From: Babylonia areolata
Lineage: Eukaryota; Mollusca; Gastropoda; Neogastropoda; Buccinidae
NCBI RefSeq assembly: GCF_041734735.1
Contig: NC_134889.1
Coordinates: 942,001 to 1,006,000 of the forward strand
Length of the DNA stretch: 64,000 nt
Reading direction: 5' to 3'
Part shown: piece by piece, positions 35,601 to 50,600 of the stretch
Layout: each line of letters begins with the position of its first letter
Numbering within the stretch: the first letter of the stretch is position 1
Notes under the pieces: generated by a model
What the model was told of the DNA's origin: nothing
Databases searched by the model: none
What the model saw: the letters and a program-made list of their open reading frames with translations, nothing else
Made by a program: the position numbers and the translations under genes

Positions 35601-38600
35601 ACATGATTCAGACAGAACACAGCCTCACACACAACCTCTGGGATGACATTCCTTCAGAACAAAGAGCTTCACACAGGACACAGTAGACATGACATTTCCT
35701 TCACAACAAAGCTTCACACAGAACACATCACAGACATGACATTTCCTTCACACAGGACACAGCACAGACATGACATTTCCTTCACACAGGACACAGCACA
35801 GACATGACATTTCCTTCACAGCAAAGCTTCACACAGGACACAGCACAGACATGACATTTCCTTCACACAGGACACAACACAGACATGACATTTCCTTCAC
35901 AACAAAGCTTCACACAGGGCACAGCACAGACATGACATTTCCTTCACACAGGACACAGCACAGACATGACATTTCCTTCACAACAAAGCTTCACACAGGA
36001 CACAGCACAGACATGACATTTCCTTCACAACAAAGCTTCACACAGAACACAGCACAGACATGACATTTCCTTCACACAGGACACAGCACAGACATGACAC
36101 TTCCTTCACAACAGAGCTTCACACAGGACACAGCACAGACATGACATTTCCTTCACACAGGACACAGCACAGACATGACATTTCCTTCACACAGGACACA
36201 GCACAGACATGACATTTCCTTCACACAGGACACAGCACAGACATGACATTTCCTTCACAACAAAGCTTCACACAGGACACAGCACAGACATGACATTTCC
36301 TTCACAACAAAGCTTCACACAGGACACAGCACAGACATGACATTTCCTTCACAACAAAGCATCACACTGGACACAGCACAGACATGACGTTTCCTTCACA
36401 CAGGACACAGCACAGACATGACATTTCCTTCACAACAAAGCTTCACACAGAACACAGCACAGACATGACATTTCCTTCACAGCAAAGCTTCACACAGGAC
36501 ACAGCACAGACATGACATTTCCTTCACAACAAAGCTTCACACAGGACACAGCACAGACGTGACATTTCCTTCACACAGGACACAGCACAGACATGACATT
36601 TCCTTCACAACAAAGCTTTACACAGGACACAGCACAGACATGACATTTCCTTCACACAGGACACAGCACAGACATGACATTTCCTTCACAACAAAGCTTC
36701 ACACAGGACACAGCACAGACATGACATTTCCTTCACAACAAAGCTTCACACAGGACACAGCACAGACATGACATTTCCTTCACAACAAAGCTTCACACAG
36801 GCCACAGCACAGACATGACATTTCCTTCACACAGGACACAGCACAGACATGACATTTCCTTCACAACAAAGCTTTACACAGGACACAGCACAGACATGAC
36901 ATTTCCTTCACACAGGACACAGCACAGACATGACATTTCCTTCACAACAAAGCTTTACACAGGACACAGCACAGACATGACATTTCCTTCACACAGGACA
37001 CAGCACAGACATGACATTTCCTTCACAACAAAGCTTCACACAGGCCACAGCACAGACATGACATTTCCTTCACACAGGACACAGCAGACATGACATTTCC
37101 TTCACAACAAAGCTTTACACAGGACACAGCACAGACATAAGAGCCTGACCTGGTGGAGGGCGGGGGAGAGGGCGCGTGGTGTGTGGGTGGGGGTGGCGTC
37201 ATCATCCCCCAGCAGGTCCCCCAGCACAGCATCGATGGAGTTCTGATGACCCAGGGCCGTGGCCTGGCTGACCGACGACTTCTTCTCCGAGATGGACGGC
37301 AGGCTGACCGAGATGTGCTCACTGATGTCCTCCTCTGTCCTGACGCCATGTGAGCGGTCCTGTGAGCGGTCCTGTGAGTGGTCCTGTGAGCGGTCCCTGG
37401 GGGGTGCCGACACCTTGACAGGGGTGCGGTCAGACTCCGAGCTGATGACATCCTCTTCCTCCTGGTCCAGGTCATGGAAGTCGCTGTAGGTCGTTGACCC
37501 CGTTGACCTCTCACTGGAGGGACGGGAGGGAGTCCTGTGCGAGTTGAGGCGGGACTCGCTCTCACTGTCCGACTCCTGGATGCCTGTGGCGGGGCGGGAT
37601 GAAGTGGACACTGACCCCTCCTTGTCCTTCTCCGCAGGGCTGGGCCCCTTCAGGTCAAACCGGGGGGCACCAGAGCTGTCTGACTTGGCCGTGGACACAG
37701 AGACGGCGCTTTCGATGACCTCTGACACTTCCGACTTGGCAGCTGCGCGCCCAGAAGCCTCCGAGGCCTGCAGCCTGCTGTGGGAGTGGGCCAGACTCTG
37801 GGACACGGCCTCTGAGAAGTCCTGACTGTAGGACACGTCCTCCGCCACGCTGGCCCCCTTCTTGTTCTCTTCCTCTCTGGCACCGCTGTTCTCAGAGTCC
37901 GCCTTGGCTGGGCGACTGGTCTGGATGTTGAGGATGGCTGAAGGGGAGGAGTCTGAGGCAGCACTGCCAGAGTCTGCTGCCTCCTCAATGGCCTCTGACA
38001 GACTGCTGGCCTGGGACACGCTGACCGTGGTCCTGTCCCCACCCTTCCTGGCTCCCTGACCACTGGGCTCGGAGGCCTCACTGCCCTCTGAGATCCGCTC
38101 CATCAGGCTGGAGGGTGTCGACTTCTTGCCTCCCTTGTCCAGGGGAGACAACACTCTGGAATCTGTCAACACAGGGACCACATTGATGTCAACACAGGGA
38201 CCACATTGATGTCAACACAGGGACCACATTGGTCTCAACACAGGGACCACATTGGTGTCAACACAGGGACCACATTGATGTCAAAAGGGAACAGTCATGG
38301 GGGTGTTCATCACTGATGATAAATGCAATGTCAATCACCACGGATGATAACTGCAATGTCAATCACCACTAATGATAACAGCAATGTCAATCATCACTGA
38401 TGGTAACGGCAATGTCAATCACCACTGATGACAATGGCAGTGTCAATCATCACTCAGAGACAAATGCCAAGAGCCCGTAAAACAGTCTACACAATACAAG
38501 TGTGAAGAAATAATTCAGACAAACTAATTACCACATGGAAAAAGCAACAAGAGTGCTCTCTAACTAAGGCAAACATGGTACACACACACACCATGACACA

Positions 38601-41600
38601 CAGAAAGACCCCCTGCAGTCAGTGTGACAGTCAGTGTCAGTCAGTGTGAAGGCCAGTGACAGTCAGTGTGACAGTCAGTGTGACACATGGAAGGCACCAG
38701 ACACACAGAAAGACCCCTGCAGTCAGTGTCAGTCAGTGTGACAGTCAGTGGCAGTCAGTGTGACAGTCAGTGGCAGTCAGTGTGACAGTCAGTGTGACAC
38801 ACGGAAGGCACCAGACACTCAGAAAGACCCCTGCAGTCAGTGTCAGTCAGTGTGACAGTCAGTGTCAGTCAGTGTGACAGTCAGTGTGACACATGGAAGG
38901 CACCAGACACTCAGAAAGACCCCTGCAGTCAGTGTCAGTCAGTGTGACAGTCAGTGTCAGTCAGTGTGACAGTCAGTGTGACACATGGAAGGCATCAGAC
39001 ACACAGAAAGACCCCTGCAGTCAGTGTGAGTCAGTGTGTCAGTCAGTGTGACAGCCAGAGTGACAGTGTTAGTCAGTGTGTCAGTCAGTGTGACAGTCAG
39101 TGTGACACACACGGAAGGCACCAGACACACAGAAAGACCCCTGCAGTCTGTGTGACAGTCAGTGTGACAGTCAGTGTCAGTCAGTGTGACACATGGAAGG
39201 CACCAGACACACAGAAAGACCCCTGCAGTCAGTGTCAGTCAGTGTGACAGTCAGTGTGACACATGGAAGGCACCAGACACACAGAAAGACCCCTGCAGTC
39301 AGTGTGACAGTCAGTGTCAGTCAGTGTGACAGTCAGTGTCAGTCAGTGTGACAGTCAGTGTGACACATGGAAGGCACCAGACACACAGAAAGACCCTTGC
39401 AGTCAGTGTGACAGTCAGTGTGACAGTCAGTGTGTCAGTCAGTGTGACAGTCAGAGTGACAGTGTTAGTCAGTGTGTCAGTCAGTGTGTCAGTCAGTGTG
39501 ACACACACGGAAGGCACCAGACACACAGAAAGACCCCTGCAGTCAGTGTGACAGTCAGTGTGTCAGTCAGTGTGACAGTCAGAGTGACAGTGTTAGTCAG
39601 TGTGACAGTCAGTGTGTCAGTCAGTGTGACAGTCAGAGTGACAGTGTTAGTCAGTGTGACAGTCAGTGTGACAGTCAGTGTGAGTCAGTGTGACAGTCAG
39701 TGTGACACACACAGAAGGCACCACACAGCACACACTGAGCACAGTGCCCTCACCTTCAGACAGGGCCGGGGAGTGCAGGTTGGAGTCGGTGCCGTCAAAG
39801 CTGGAGGAGTAGTTGGGTGAGCGCTCGGTGGGTGAGCGGTGGCCACGGCTGGGGGAGGGTGAGGAGGAGGGGCTGGTTCGGGTCTTGGCAGTGTTTGGGC
39901 CAGGCTGTTTGATCTTGGGGGGCACGGTTGGCTTGCTGCCTTCCTGCTCCAGGTCCTGCTGCTCCTGCTTCACTTGGGCGATGTACATCTCGTAGGCCTG
40001 GACACACACACACACACACAGAGCTTTGTTTCGCAGTTCTACATGACACGTCAGTGACAGGTGTGTGCATCTCATGGGCCTGGACACACGCATAGTCAAT
40101 ACAATACAACACACACAGCTATGTTTCACAGTTCTACAAACATATCAATGACTGGCGTGAAAGCACTTTTGATTTATCTCTGCAAAAGATTCAACTCTTT
40201 ACAAAAACAAAATTAGTATCATAATTATTTTTAAAAATCATCTGTTGTTTTGAATCATGTTTTTCTATTTTAAATAATTTTTTTTTTTTTTTATCTAAAA
40301 AAGAGGAAAGAAAAGAAAAAGTGAAAGTATCAAATGTTGTTGGGACTGTTAAACATACATGGAAAGTGGAAAAACTACATTTTTTTCCTCCTTTATTTCA
40401 GGTTTGAAAGCCTGACTATGACGAGACACCTCTCCCTGACTGCACAGTGACTGACCTCCACTTGTTTCTTGAGGGACTCTTCCTGTGCGCGCAGTTTCTC
40501 CTTCATTCTGCGGGACCGCTCTTTCTTCAGCATGTCTGCCTCCTTCCTCCGGCGACGCAGCATGTCGCTCAGCTGTCGGATCCGAACCTCGTAGTCTGAC
40601 ACGTCCGACTGGGTCTCTGTGGCCCAGGCATCGGGCAGACAATGGAGGGGTGGAATAAAGCATGGGAAGGGATGAACAGTGCACACGGCTGAGAAGGTTG
40701 TCAATTATTCATGAATAGACCCCAGCTGTACAATGTATGGAATGTTTTGAATCCTTTCTGAACAAACTGAACAATATGATGCACACAATGTTTGGAATTA
40801 ACTTCTGAACAGACGATACAATAATATTCACACAATGTTTGGAGTAACTTCTGAACAGACAATGTAATAATATTCACACAATTAACTTCTGAACAGACGA
40901 TGTAATAATATTCACACAATGTTTGGAATAACTTCTGAACAGACGATGTAATAATATTCACACAATGTTTGGAATAACTTCTGAACAGACGATGCAATAT
41001 AATGCACACAATGTTTGGAATAACTTCTGAACAGACGATGCAATATAATGCGCACGATGTCTGGAATAATTTCTGAACAGACGATGCAATAATACACATG
41101 GGATGTTTTAAATCCTTTATGAAGAAACACAATCCTGGAAGACAGCAAAGCCCAGATCACTGCAAGGCGTTATGACAGCCATGAAGGTCCAAAACTGCAA
41201 GGACAGAGTCCTCTCTCACCATCAACATCAACACCACCGTCAATATCTGGAGCATCAGTCTGCAAGGTGTACACATGTCATCTCTTGTTCTGACACATCT
41301 TTTGCTGTCTGTCAACACTGTGTCATCTTGTGTGTGTGTCTCATGGGCCATCTTAATGCGGAAACATGTGTGTGAAACAAACATAGTGGTTTTACATTTG
41401 TATTGTATTGCATTCTACTGAATTGTATTGTATTGTGCTGCACTGTATTGCATTGTGCTGTACTGTACTGTATTGCATTGTATCACATTAGTTTTTGTCA
41501 CAACAGATTTCTCTGTGTGAAATTCTGGCTGAAGAGAGTGTCACTTCAGTGCAGAACCACCCTTTTTTTTATATTCCTTTCTTTTCTCCCTGCAATGTAT

Positions 41601-44600
41601 ATGTCCTGTCAAATGTATCTGTTGTCCTGTCAACATGAGGAATATCACAAATACTGAAGTGCCCAAAGTGCTGCTTGTCCCACAACATGACCTCTCCCTC
41701 CTCAAGGGGCGGTTTTCACACCACCTGTTCACCACCACGACACTGACCACATTGACACAGCAAGCCCTACAACAATGGTCAAAAAGCCAGCACAACACCA
41801 ACTGTCTAGTTCTGCCACACCCACATCCACACCCAGCCCCAGGTGAACAGCCAACAAAGCAGTTATTACCCCCCCCCCCCCCTCCACACACACACACCAC
41901 CACCTTGTCTTCAACCTGGAGAGAACAGTGAAGGACAGAGCTGTGGCCCTTAGCTGTCAGCACAGCCCAGAGACAGCAGAGAAGCTGTGACATGTTGTGC
42001 ACCATGCACACACACACACACTGTACACAGCTGTCAGCACAGCCCGGAGACAGCAGAGAAGCTGTGACATGTTGTGCACCATGCACACACACACTGTACA
42101 CAGCTGTCAGCACAGCCCGGAGACAGCAGAGAAGCTGTGACATGTTGTGCACCATGCACACACACACTGTACACAGCTGTCAGCACAGCCCGGAGACAGC
42201 AGAGAAGCTGTGACATGTTGTGCACCATGCACACACACACACACTGTACACAGCTGTCAGCACAGCCCGGAGACAGCAGAGAAGCTGTGACATGTTGTGC
42301 ACCATGCACACACACACACACATTGTACACAGCTGTCAGCACAGCCCGGATACAGCAGAGAAGCTGTGACATGTTGTGCACCATGCACACACACACACAC
42401 ACACTGTACACAGCTGTCAGCACAGCCCGGAGACAGCAGAGAAGCTGTGACATGTTGTGCACCATGCACACACACACACACTGTACACAGCTGTCAGCAC
42501 AGCCCGGAGACAGCAGAGAAGCTGTGACATGTTGTGCACCATGCACACACACACACACACACTGTACACAGCTGTCAGCACAGCCTGGAGACAGCAGAGA
42601 AGCTGTGACATGTTGTGCACCATGCACACACACACACTGTACACAGCTGTCAGCACAGCCCGGAGACAGCAGAGAAGCTGTGACATGTTGTGCACCATGC
42701 ACACACACACACACACACTGTACACAGCTGTCAGCACAGCCCGGAGACAGCAGAGAAGCTGTGACATGTTGTGCACCATGCACACACACACACACTGTAC
42801 ACAGCTGTCAGCACAGCCCGGAGAAAGCAGAGAAGCTGTGACATGTTGTGCACCATGCACACACACACACACACTGTACACAGCTGTCAGCACAGCCCGG
42901 AGACAGCAGAGAAGCTGTGACATGTTGTGCACCATGCACACACACACACACTGTACACAGCTGTCAGCACAGCCCGGAGACAGCAGAGAAGCTGTGACAT
43001 GTTGTGCACCATGCACACACACACACACTGTACACAGCTGTCAGCACAGCCTGGAGACAGCAGTGAAGCTGTGACATGTTGTGCACCATGCACACACACA
43101 CACACTGTACACAGCTGTCAGCACAGCCCTGGAGACAGCAGAGAAGCTGTGACATGTTGTGCACCATGCACACACACACACACTGTACACAGCTGTCAGC
43201 ACAGCCCGGAGACAGCAGAGAAGCTGTGACATGTTGTGCACCATGCACACACACACACACTGTACACAGCTGTCAGCACAGCCCGGAGACAGCAGAGAAG
43301 CTGTGACATGTTGTGCACCATGCACACACACACACTGTACACAGCTGTCAGCACAGCCTGGAGACAGCAGAGAAGCTGTGACATGTTGTGCACCATGCAC
43401 ACACACACACACTGTACACAGCTGTCGGCACAGCCCGGAGACAGCAGAGAAGCTGTGACATGTTGTGCACCATGCACACACACACACACACACACTGTAC
43501 ACAGCTGTCAGCACAGCCTGGAGACAGCAGAGAAGCTGTGACATGTTGTGCACCATGCACACACACACTTTCAAGGCCACTTTCTGACCATGCAGGATTA
43601 GGCATCAACCAGAACAACTCTCCCCACCTGGGATCACGCTGTCACACACAGAGCTGCACGGCAGTGTGGAAACTGTCACCAATCACATCTCAACTGGTCA
43701 GCTTTCCTTTTCCTCTCTCTCTCTCCCAGCCCCCCTCTCTCTCCCTCTCTCCCAGCCCCCCTCTCTCTCCCAGCCTCCCCCCTCTCTCTCTCCCTCTCTC
43801 CCAGCCTCCCCCCCCCTCTCTCCCTCTCTCCCAGCCTCCCCCCCCTCTCTCTCCCTCTCTCCCAGCCTCCCCCCCTCCCAGCCTCCCCCCTCTCCCAGCC
43901 TCCCCCTTCTCTCTCTCCCAGCCTCCCCCCCTCTCTCTCCCTCTCTCCCAGCCTCCCCCTCTCTCCCAGCCTCCCCCCTCTCTCTCTCCCTCTCTCCCAG
44001 CCTCCCCCTCTCTCCCAGCCTCCCCCCTCTCTCTCTCTCTCTCTCCCAGCCTCCCCCCCCCCTCTCTCTCCCTCTCTCCCCCCTATCTCTCTCCCTCTCT
44101 CCCCCCTCTCCCAGCCTCCCCCCTCTCTCTCTCCCTCTCTCCCAGCCTCCCCCCCTCTCCCAGCCTCCCCCCCCTCTCTCTCTCCCAGCCTCCCCCTCTC
44201 TCCCAGCCTCCCCCTCTCTCCCAGCCTCCCCCCTCTCTCTCTCTCCCAGCCTCCCCCCCTCTCCCTCTCTCCCAGCCTCCCCCCTCTCTCTCTCTCCTAG
44301 CCTCCCCCCCTCTCCCTCTCTCCCAGCCTCCCCCCCTCTCTCTCTCTCCTAGCCTCCCCCCCTCTCCCTCTCTCCCAGCCTCCCCCCCTCTCTCTCTCTC
44401 CTAGCCTCCCCCCCTCTCCCTCTCTCCCAGCCTCCCCCTCTCTCCCAGCCTCCCCCCTCTCCCAGCCTCCCCCCTCTCTCTCTCCCTCTCTCCCAGCCTC
44501 CCCCCTCTCCCAGCCTCCCCCCTCTCTCTCTCCCTCTCTCCCAGCCTCCCCCCTCTCTCTCTCCCTCTCTCCCAGCCTCCCCCCTCTCCCTCTCTCCAAG

Positions 44601-47600
44601 CCTCCCCCCTCTCTCTCTCCCTCTCTCCCAGCCTCCCCCCTCTCTCTCTCTCCCAGCCCGTCTCTCTCCCAGCCCCTCTCTCTCTCCCTCCCTCTCTCCA
44701 AGACAAGCAAACCGAAGCCCAAACCTTTACATCACAGACACTGAGAGACCAGGTCTGCGTGCACAATGGACCCTGAGTGATGATGATGATGATGATGATG
44801 ACGAAGTGGACGGTCAGAGAGGAAGGATCAACATGTACATAGTCACTGCATGTACACAGGGTAATGGCGGAGAAAGCAACAGCAAGGACTCTTCACTTCC
44901 CACTCTGCTGAAAAAGCCAGAGAGGAGAGAGGGAGAGGGGGGGGCCAACAGCCAGGACAGGTGACACAGCACACACAGCTCACACCCCCACACCCTCACA
45001 CCACCAAGGCTCTGACCTGTGTGGGACACCGACTCTTCCGACTCGCTTTCCGAGCCCGTCTTGTGGGACCAGGGCTGAGGGAGGGGGGACTTTCCAGGGG
45101 GAAGCAACCTACCCACGGGCGACTTCTTCCCCTTGCTGCGACTCTCCGCCTCCTCCTCCTCATTGACGGAGCTGTTGATGATGGTGTCGTCGCTGGAGTC
45201 CACACGCCGGTCGGGGCTCGACTCCAGCTGGGTGGGCACCTCACTGCCGTCAGCCACGTCCTCCGCGATGGACGTCTCCGAGGACCTGGTGCCCGGAGCA
45301 CGGGATCTGGTGCTGCTGTCTGTGGGAGACTTCTTGTCCGACGCTGAGGCTGTGATGTGGGTGGACACGGCCTCTGACTGGCTGAAGGGGGTGTAGGAAT
45401 CCACCGCTGACCGCGGGGTGCTGGCCGGGTCCGTGCGTGCTGTCCGCGGGGTGCTGACCTTTTCTGGCCGACTGGCCACTTCCGCACGCAGGTTGCCTGG
45501 CAACACAGGTTGAACAAGGATGTCAGAAAATGTACACTGCTCCACAGTGAGTGAACACAGTGATTTAAAACGTAAACTGCTGTACAGTACAGTGATTTAA
45601 AATGTACACTGCCTCACAGTCAGTGAACACAGTGATTTAAAACGTAAACTGCTGTACAGTACAGTGATTTAAAATGTACACTGCTCCACACTAAGTGAAT
45701 ACAGTTAAAACTCAAGATTACCTGAAGAATATTTCTAACTCTGGCAGCATTAAATTTATCAATAGTATTTCTAACCCTGTCAGCAGTAACGTTTTCTGAC
45801 CTGCCAAGAAAGAACTGAACATAAATACTAAAATGCCAAGTCTTAAGCTCTGATTTTTTCCCCAAAGTGCAGAAGCTGTGCATGTACAACTGATGAACAG
45901 TAGACACACACAAAAAGAACTAGCGAGAACCCATGGCAATAAAGAAAAAGGGTGGAAAACAAAGAGACAAACAAACAAAGCGCCAGACCCCGGCCCTCCC
46001 TCCCTTCACCTTTCCTCTCCACCTGGTCGGGCTGCCTGTCACCGTCCTTGTCCCTTTGTGCCGGGGGGTCAGTCTTGTCGGGGGGGGATGCCTTGTGGGA
46101 GACACGCCCCTCCCAGGCCTGCAGGGCCGAGCGCTCCAGCTGCAGCACCTTCTGCTCCTCGGCGTCCAGGTCCTGCTTCCAGCGCAACAGCTCACTGGCC
46201 TGCTTCCTCCGCTCCATCAGCTTCTGCTCCCGCACCGTCAGGTACCTGCAACACCCTCTGCACTGTCAGGTACCTGTTGTCAACGCCCACTGCACCGTCA
46301 GGTACCTGTTGTCAACACCCTCTGCACTGTCAGGTACCTGTTGTCAACACCCTCTGCACTGTCAGGTACCTGTTGTCAACGCCCACTGCACTGTCAGGTA
46401 CCTGTTGTCAACACCCACTGCACCGTCAGGTACCTGTTGTCAACACCCACTGCACCGTCAGGTACCTGTTGTCAACACCCACTGCACCGTCAGGTACCTG
46501 TTGTCAACGCCCACTGCACTGTCAGGTACCTGTTGTCAACACCCACTGCACTGTCAGGTACCTGTTGTCAACACCCACTGCACCGTCAGGTACCTGTTGT
46601 CAACACATTCTACGGTCAGGTACCTGTTGTCAACACCCCCTGCACCATCAGGTACCTGTTGTCAACACCCTCTGCACTGTCAGGTACCTGTTGTCAACAC
46701 CCACTGCCCCGCAGGTACCTGTTGTCAACACATTCTACGGTCAGGTACCTGTTGTCAACACCCCTGCACCGTCAGGTACCTGTTGTCAACACCCACTGCA
46801 CCGTCAGGTACCTGTTGTCAACACATTCTACGGTCAGGTACCTGTTGTCAACACATTCTACGGTCAGGTACCTGTTGTCAACGCCCACTGCACTGTCAGG
46901 TACCTGCAAAACCCACTGCACCGTCAGGTACCTGTTTTCAACACATTCTACCGTCAGGTACCTGTTGTCAACACATTCTACGGTCAGGTACCTGTTGTCA
47001 ACACCCACTGCACTGTCAGGTACCTGTTGTCAACACCCACTGCACCGTCAGGTACCTGTTGTCAACACCCAGCCTGCATGTTACTCATCACCACACACCA
47101 CAACCCTAAGAGGGCAGGGGGGTTGGGGAGGTCTGGGTCCTCCTTTACACAGCTTAGTTGGCAGCTGTTATTGTTGCTTGAGGTCCAGACCCCACACACA
47201 GCACGGGACAGACCTCAATAGGCCCCCAGATACACACACATACCACTGGACAGACCTCAACAGGCCCCCAGATACACACACATACCACTGGTCAGACCTC
47301 AACAGGCCCCCAGATACACACACATACCACTGGTCAGACCTCAACAGGCCCCCAGATACACACACAGAGCACGGTACAGACCTCAACAGGCCCCCAGACA
47401 CACACACATACCACTGGTCAGACCTCAACAGGCCCCCAGATACACACACAGAGCACGGTACAGACCTCAACAGGCCCCCAGACACACACACAGAGCACCA
47501 GGCACCACTTACTTATCATGTGGCTTTCAAAAAGAGGCAGAGACACTCATACACAGCTTCACACACACACGCAACATGGCTTTCAAAAAGAGGAAGAGAG

Positions 47601-50600
47601 AGACCCTCATACACACCTTCACACACAGACAGGTTACACATATTTTCAGACTCCGACAACACAAACACACATCTGATACACACTGTACAAATTTACCCCC
47701 CACCCCCCTTTCCCTGCCAAGGACAAGTCATTCTTACTTCTGGTCCAGGCGGATCTTCTGTTGTTTCTCCATCTTCTGTTTGTCTCCCTTGTACTTGGCC
47801 TTCCTCTGTGTCATCTCCGAGTCAGACTTTGAATCTGCCATGAAAAATAACACAGCGACCACTGTTCTGTCAGTATCTGATAGAAAGAGAAGAAGGAGGA
47901 GGGGAAGAAAGAGGAGAAGGAGGAGGAGGAGAAAAAGAAGTAGAAGATGAAGAAAGAGAAGAAGAAGAAGATGATGATGAACAAGAAGATGAAGGAGAAA
48001 AAGAAGAAGAAAGCAGACTAACCCTCACAGCCCTCACACAGGTGGGCACTCATGGTGTTGACAATCAAAGTTCCACACACCTGTGAAGATACAGAGAACC
48101 AGCAACAACCCACATCCATCATCAGGAGAGACAGGACAGGACAGGACAGGACAGGACAGGACAGCCACAAGGCTGGAGAACCAGCAACAACCCACATCCA
48201 TCATCAGGACAGGACAGGACAGGACAGGACAGCCACAAGGCTGCAGAACCAGCAACAGGACAGGACAGCGACAGAACCAGCAACAACCCACATCCATCCT
48301 TTTCAATGTCATCTTAAACTCCTGTTGTGGTTCCTCAACCTGGGAAGCTGCACTGTTCCAAGTCCTGTCAAACTGTATTCCTCTTCACATTTCAATGTTA
48401 TCGTTAAACACATTTCTACAATAATTTTTTTTTAAAAGAGATGAGGGAGTGGTGGGCGTTGTATGAGTTGGGGGAACAGGATATATGTAGGATGGAGTCA
48501 ATGATATATATTTGAAATAAACAGAGGTAGTTGGGGGAACAGGATATATGTAGGATGGAGTCAATGATATATATTTGAAATAAACAGAGGTAGTTGGGGG
48601 AACAGGATATATGTAGGATGGAGTCAATGATATATATTTGAAATAAACAGAGGTAGTTGGGGGAACAGGATATATGTTGGATGGAGTCAATGATATATAT
48701 TTGAAATAAACAGAGGTAGTTGGGGGAACAGGATATATGTAGGATGGAGTCAATGATATATATTTGAAATAAACAGAGGTAGTTGGGGGAACAGGATATA
48801 TGTAGGATGGAGTCAATGATATATATTTGAAATAAACAGAGGTAGTTGGGGGAACAGGATATATGTAGGATGGAGTCAATGATATATATTTGAAATAAAC
48901 AGAGGTAGTTGGGGGAACAGGATATATGTTGGATGGAGTCAATGATATATATTTGAAATAAACAGAGGTAGTTGGGGGAACAGGATATATGTAGGATGGA
49001 GTCAATGATATATATTTGAAATAAACAGAGGTAGTTGGGGGAACAGGATATATGTAGGATGGAGTCAATGATATATATTTGAAATAAACAGAGGTAGTTG
49101 GGGGAACAGGATATATGTTGGATGGAGTCAATGACATATATTTGAAATAAACAGAGGTAGTTGGGGGAACAGGATATATGTAGGATGGAGTCAATGATAT
49201 ATATTTGAAATAAACAGAGGTAGTTGGGGGACAGGATATATGTAGGATGGAGTCAATGATATATATTTGAAATAAACAGAGGTAGTTGGGGAACAGGATA
49301 TATGTAGGATGGAGTCAATGATATATATTTGAAATAAACAGAGGTAGTTGGGGGAACAGGATATATGTTGGATGGAGTCAATGATATATATTTGAAATAA
49401 ACAGAGGTAGTTGGGGGAACAGGATATATGTAGGATGGAGTCAATGATATATATTTGAAATAAACAGAGGTAGTTGGGGGAACAGGATATATGTAGGATG
49501 GAGTCAATGATATATATTTGAAATAAACAGAGGTAGTTGGGGGAACAGGATATATGTTGGATGGAGTCAATGATATATATTTGAAATAAACAGAGGTAGT
49601 TGGGGGAACAGGATATATGTAGGATGGAGTCAATGATATATATTTGAAATAAACAGAGGTAGTTGGGGGAACAGGATATATGTAGGATGGAGTCAATGAT
49701 ATATATTTGAAATAAACAGAGGTAGTTGGGGGAACAGGATATATGTAGGATGGAGTCAATGATATATATTTGAAATAAACAGAGGTAGTTGGGGTAACAG
49801 GATATATGTAGGATGGAGTCAATGATATATATTTGAAATAAACAGAGGTAGTTGGGGGAACAGGATATATGTAGGATGGAGTCAATGATATATATTTGAA
49901 ATAAACAGAGTTAGTTGGGGGAACAGGATATATGTAGGATGGAGTCAATGATATATATTTGAAATAAACAGAGGTAGTTGGGGTAACAGGATATATGTAG
50001 GATGGAGTCAATGATATATATTTGAAATAAACAGAGGTAGTTGGGGGAACAGGATATATGTAGGATGGAGTCAATGATATATATTTGAAATAAACAGAGG
50101 TAGTTGGGGGAACAGGATATATGTAGGATGGAGTCAATGATATATATTTGAAATAAACAGAGGTAGTTGGGGGAACAGGATATATGTAGGATGGAGTCAA
50201 TGATATATATTTGAAATAAACAGAGGTAGTTGGGGGAACAGGATATATGTAGGATGGAGTCAATGATATATATTTGAAATAAACAGAGGTAGTTGGGGGA
50301 ACAGGATATATGTAGGATGGAGTCAATGATATATATTTGAAATAAACAGAGGTAGTTGGGGGAACAGGATATATGTAGGATGGAGTCAATGATATATATT
50401 TGAAATAAACAGAGGTAGTTGGGGGAACAGGATATATGTAGGATGGAGTCAATGATATATATTTGAAATAAACAGAGGTAGTTGGGGGAACAGGATATAT
50501 GTAGGATGGAGTCAATGATATATATTTGAAATAAACAGAGGTAGTTGGGGAACAGGATATATGTAGGATGGAGTCAATGATATATATTTGAAATAAACAG

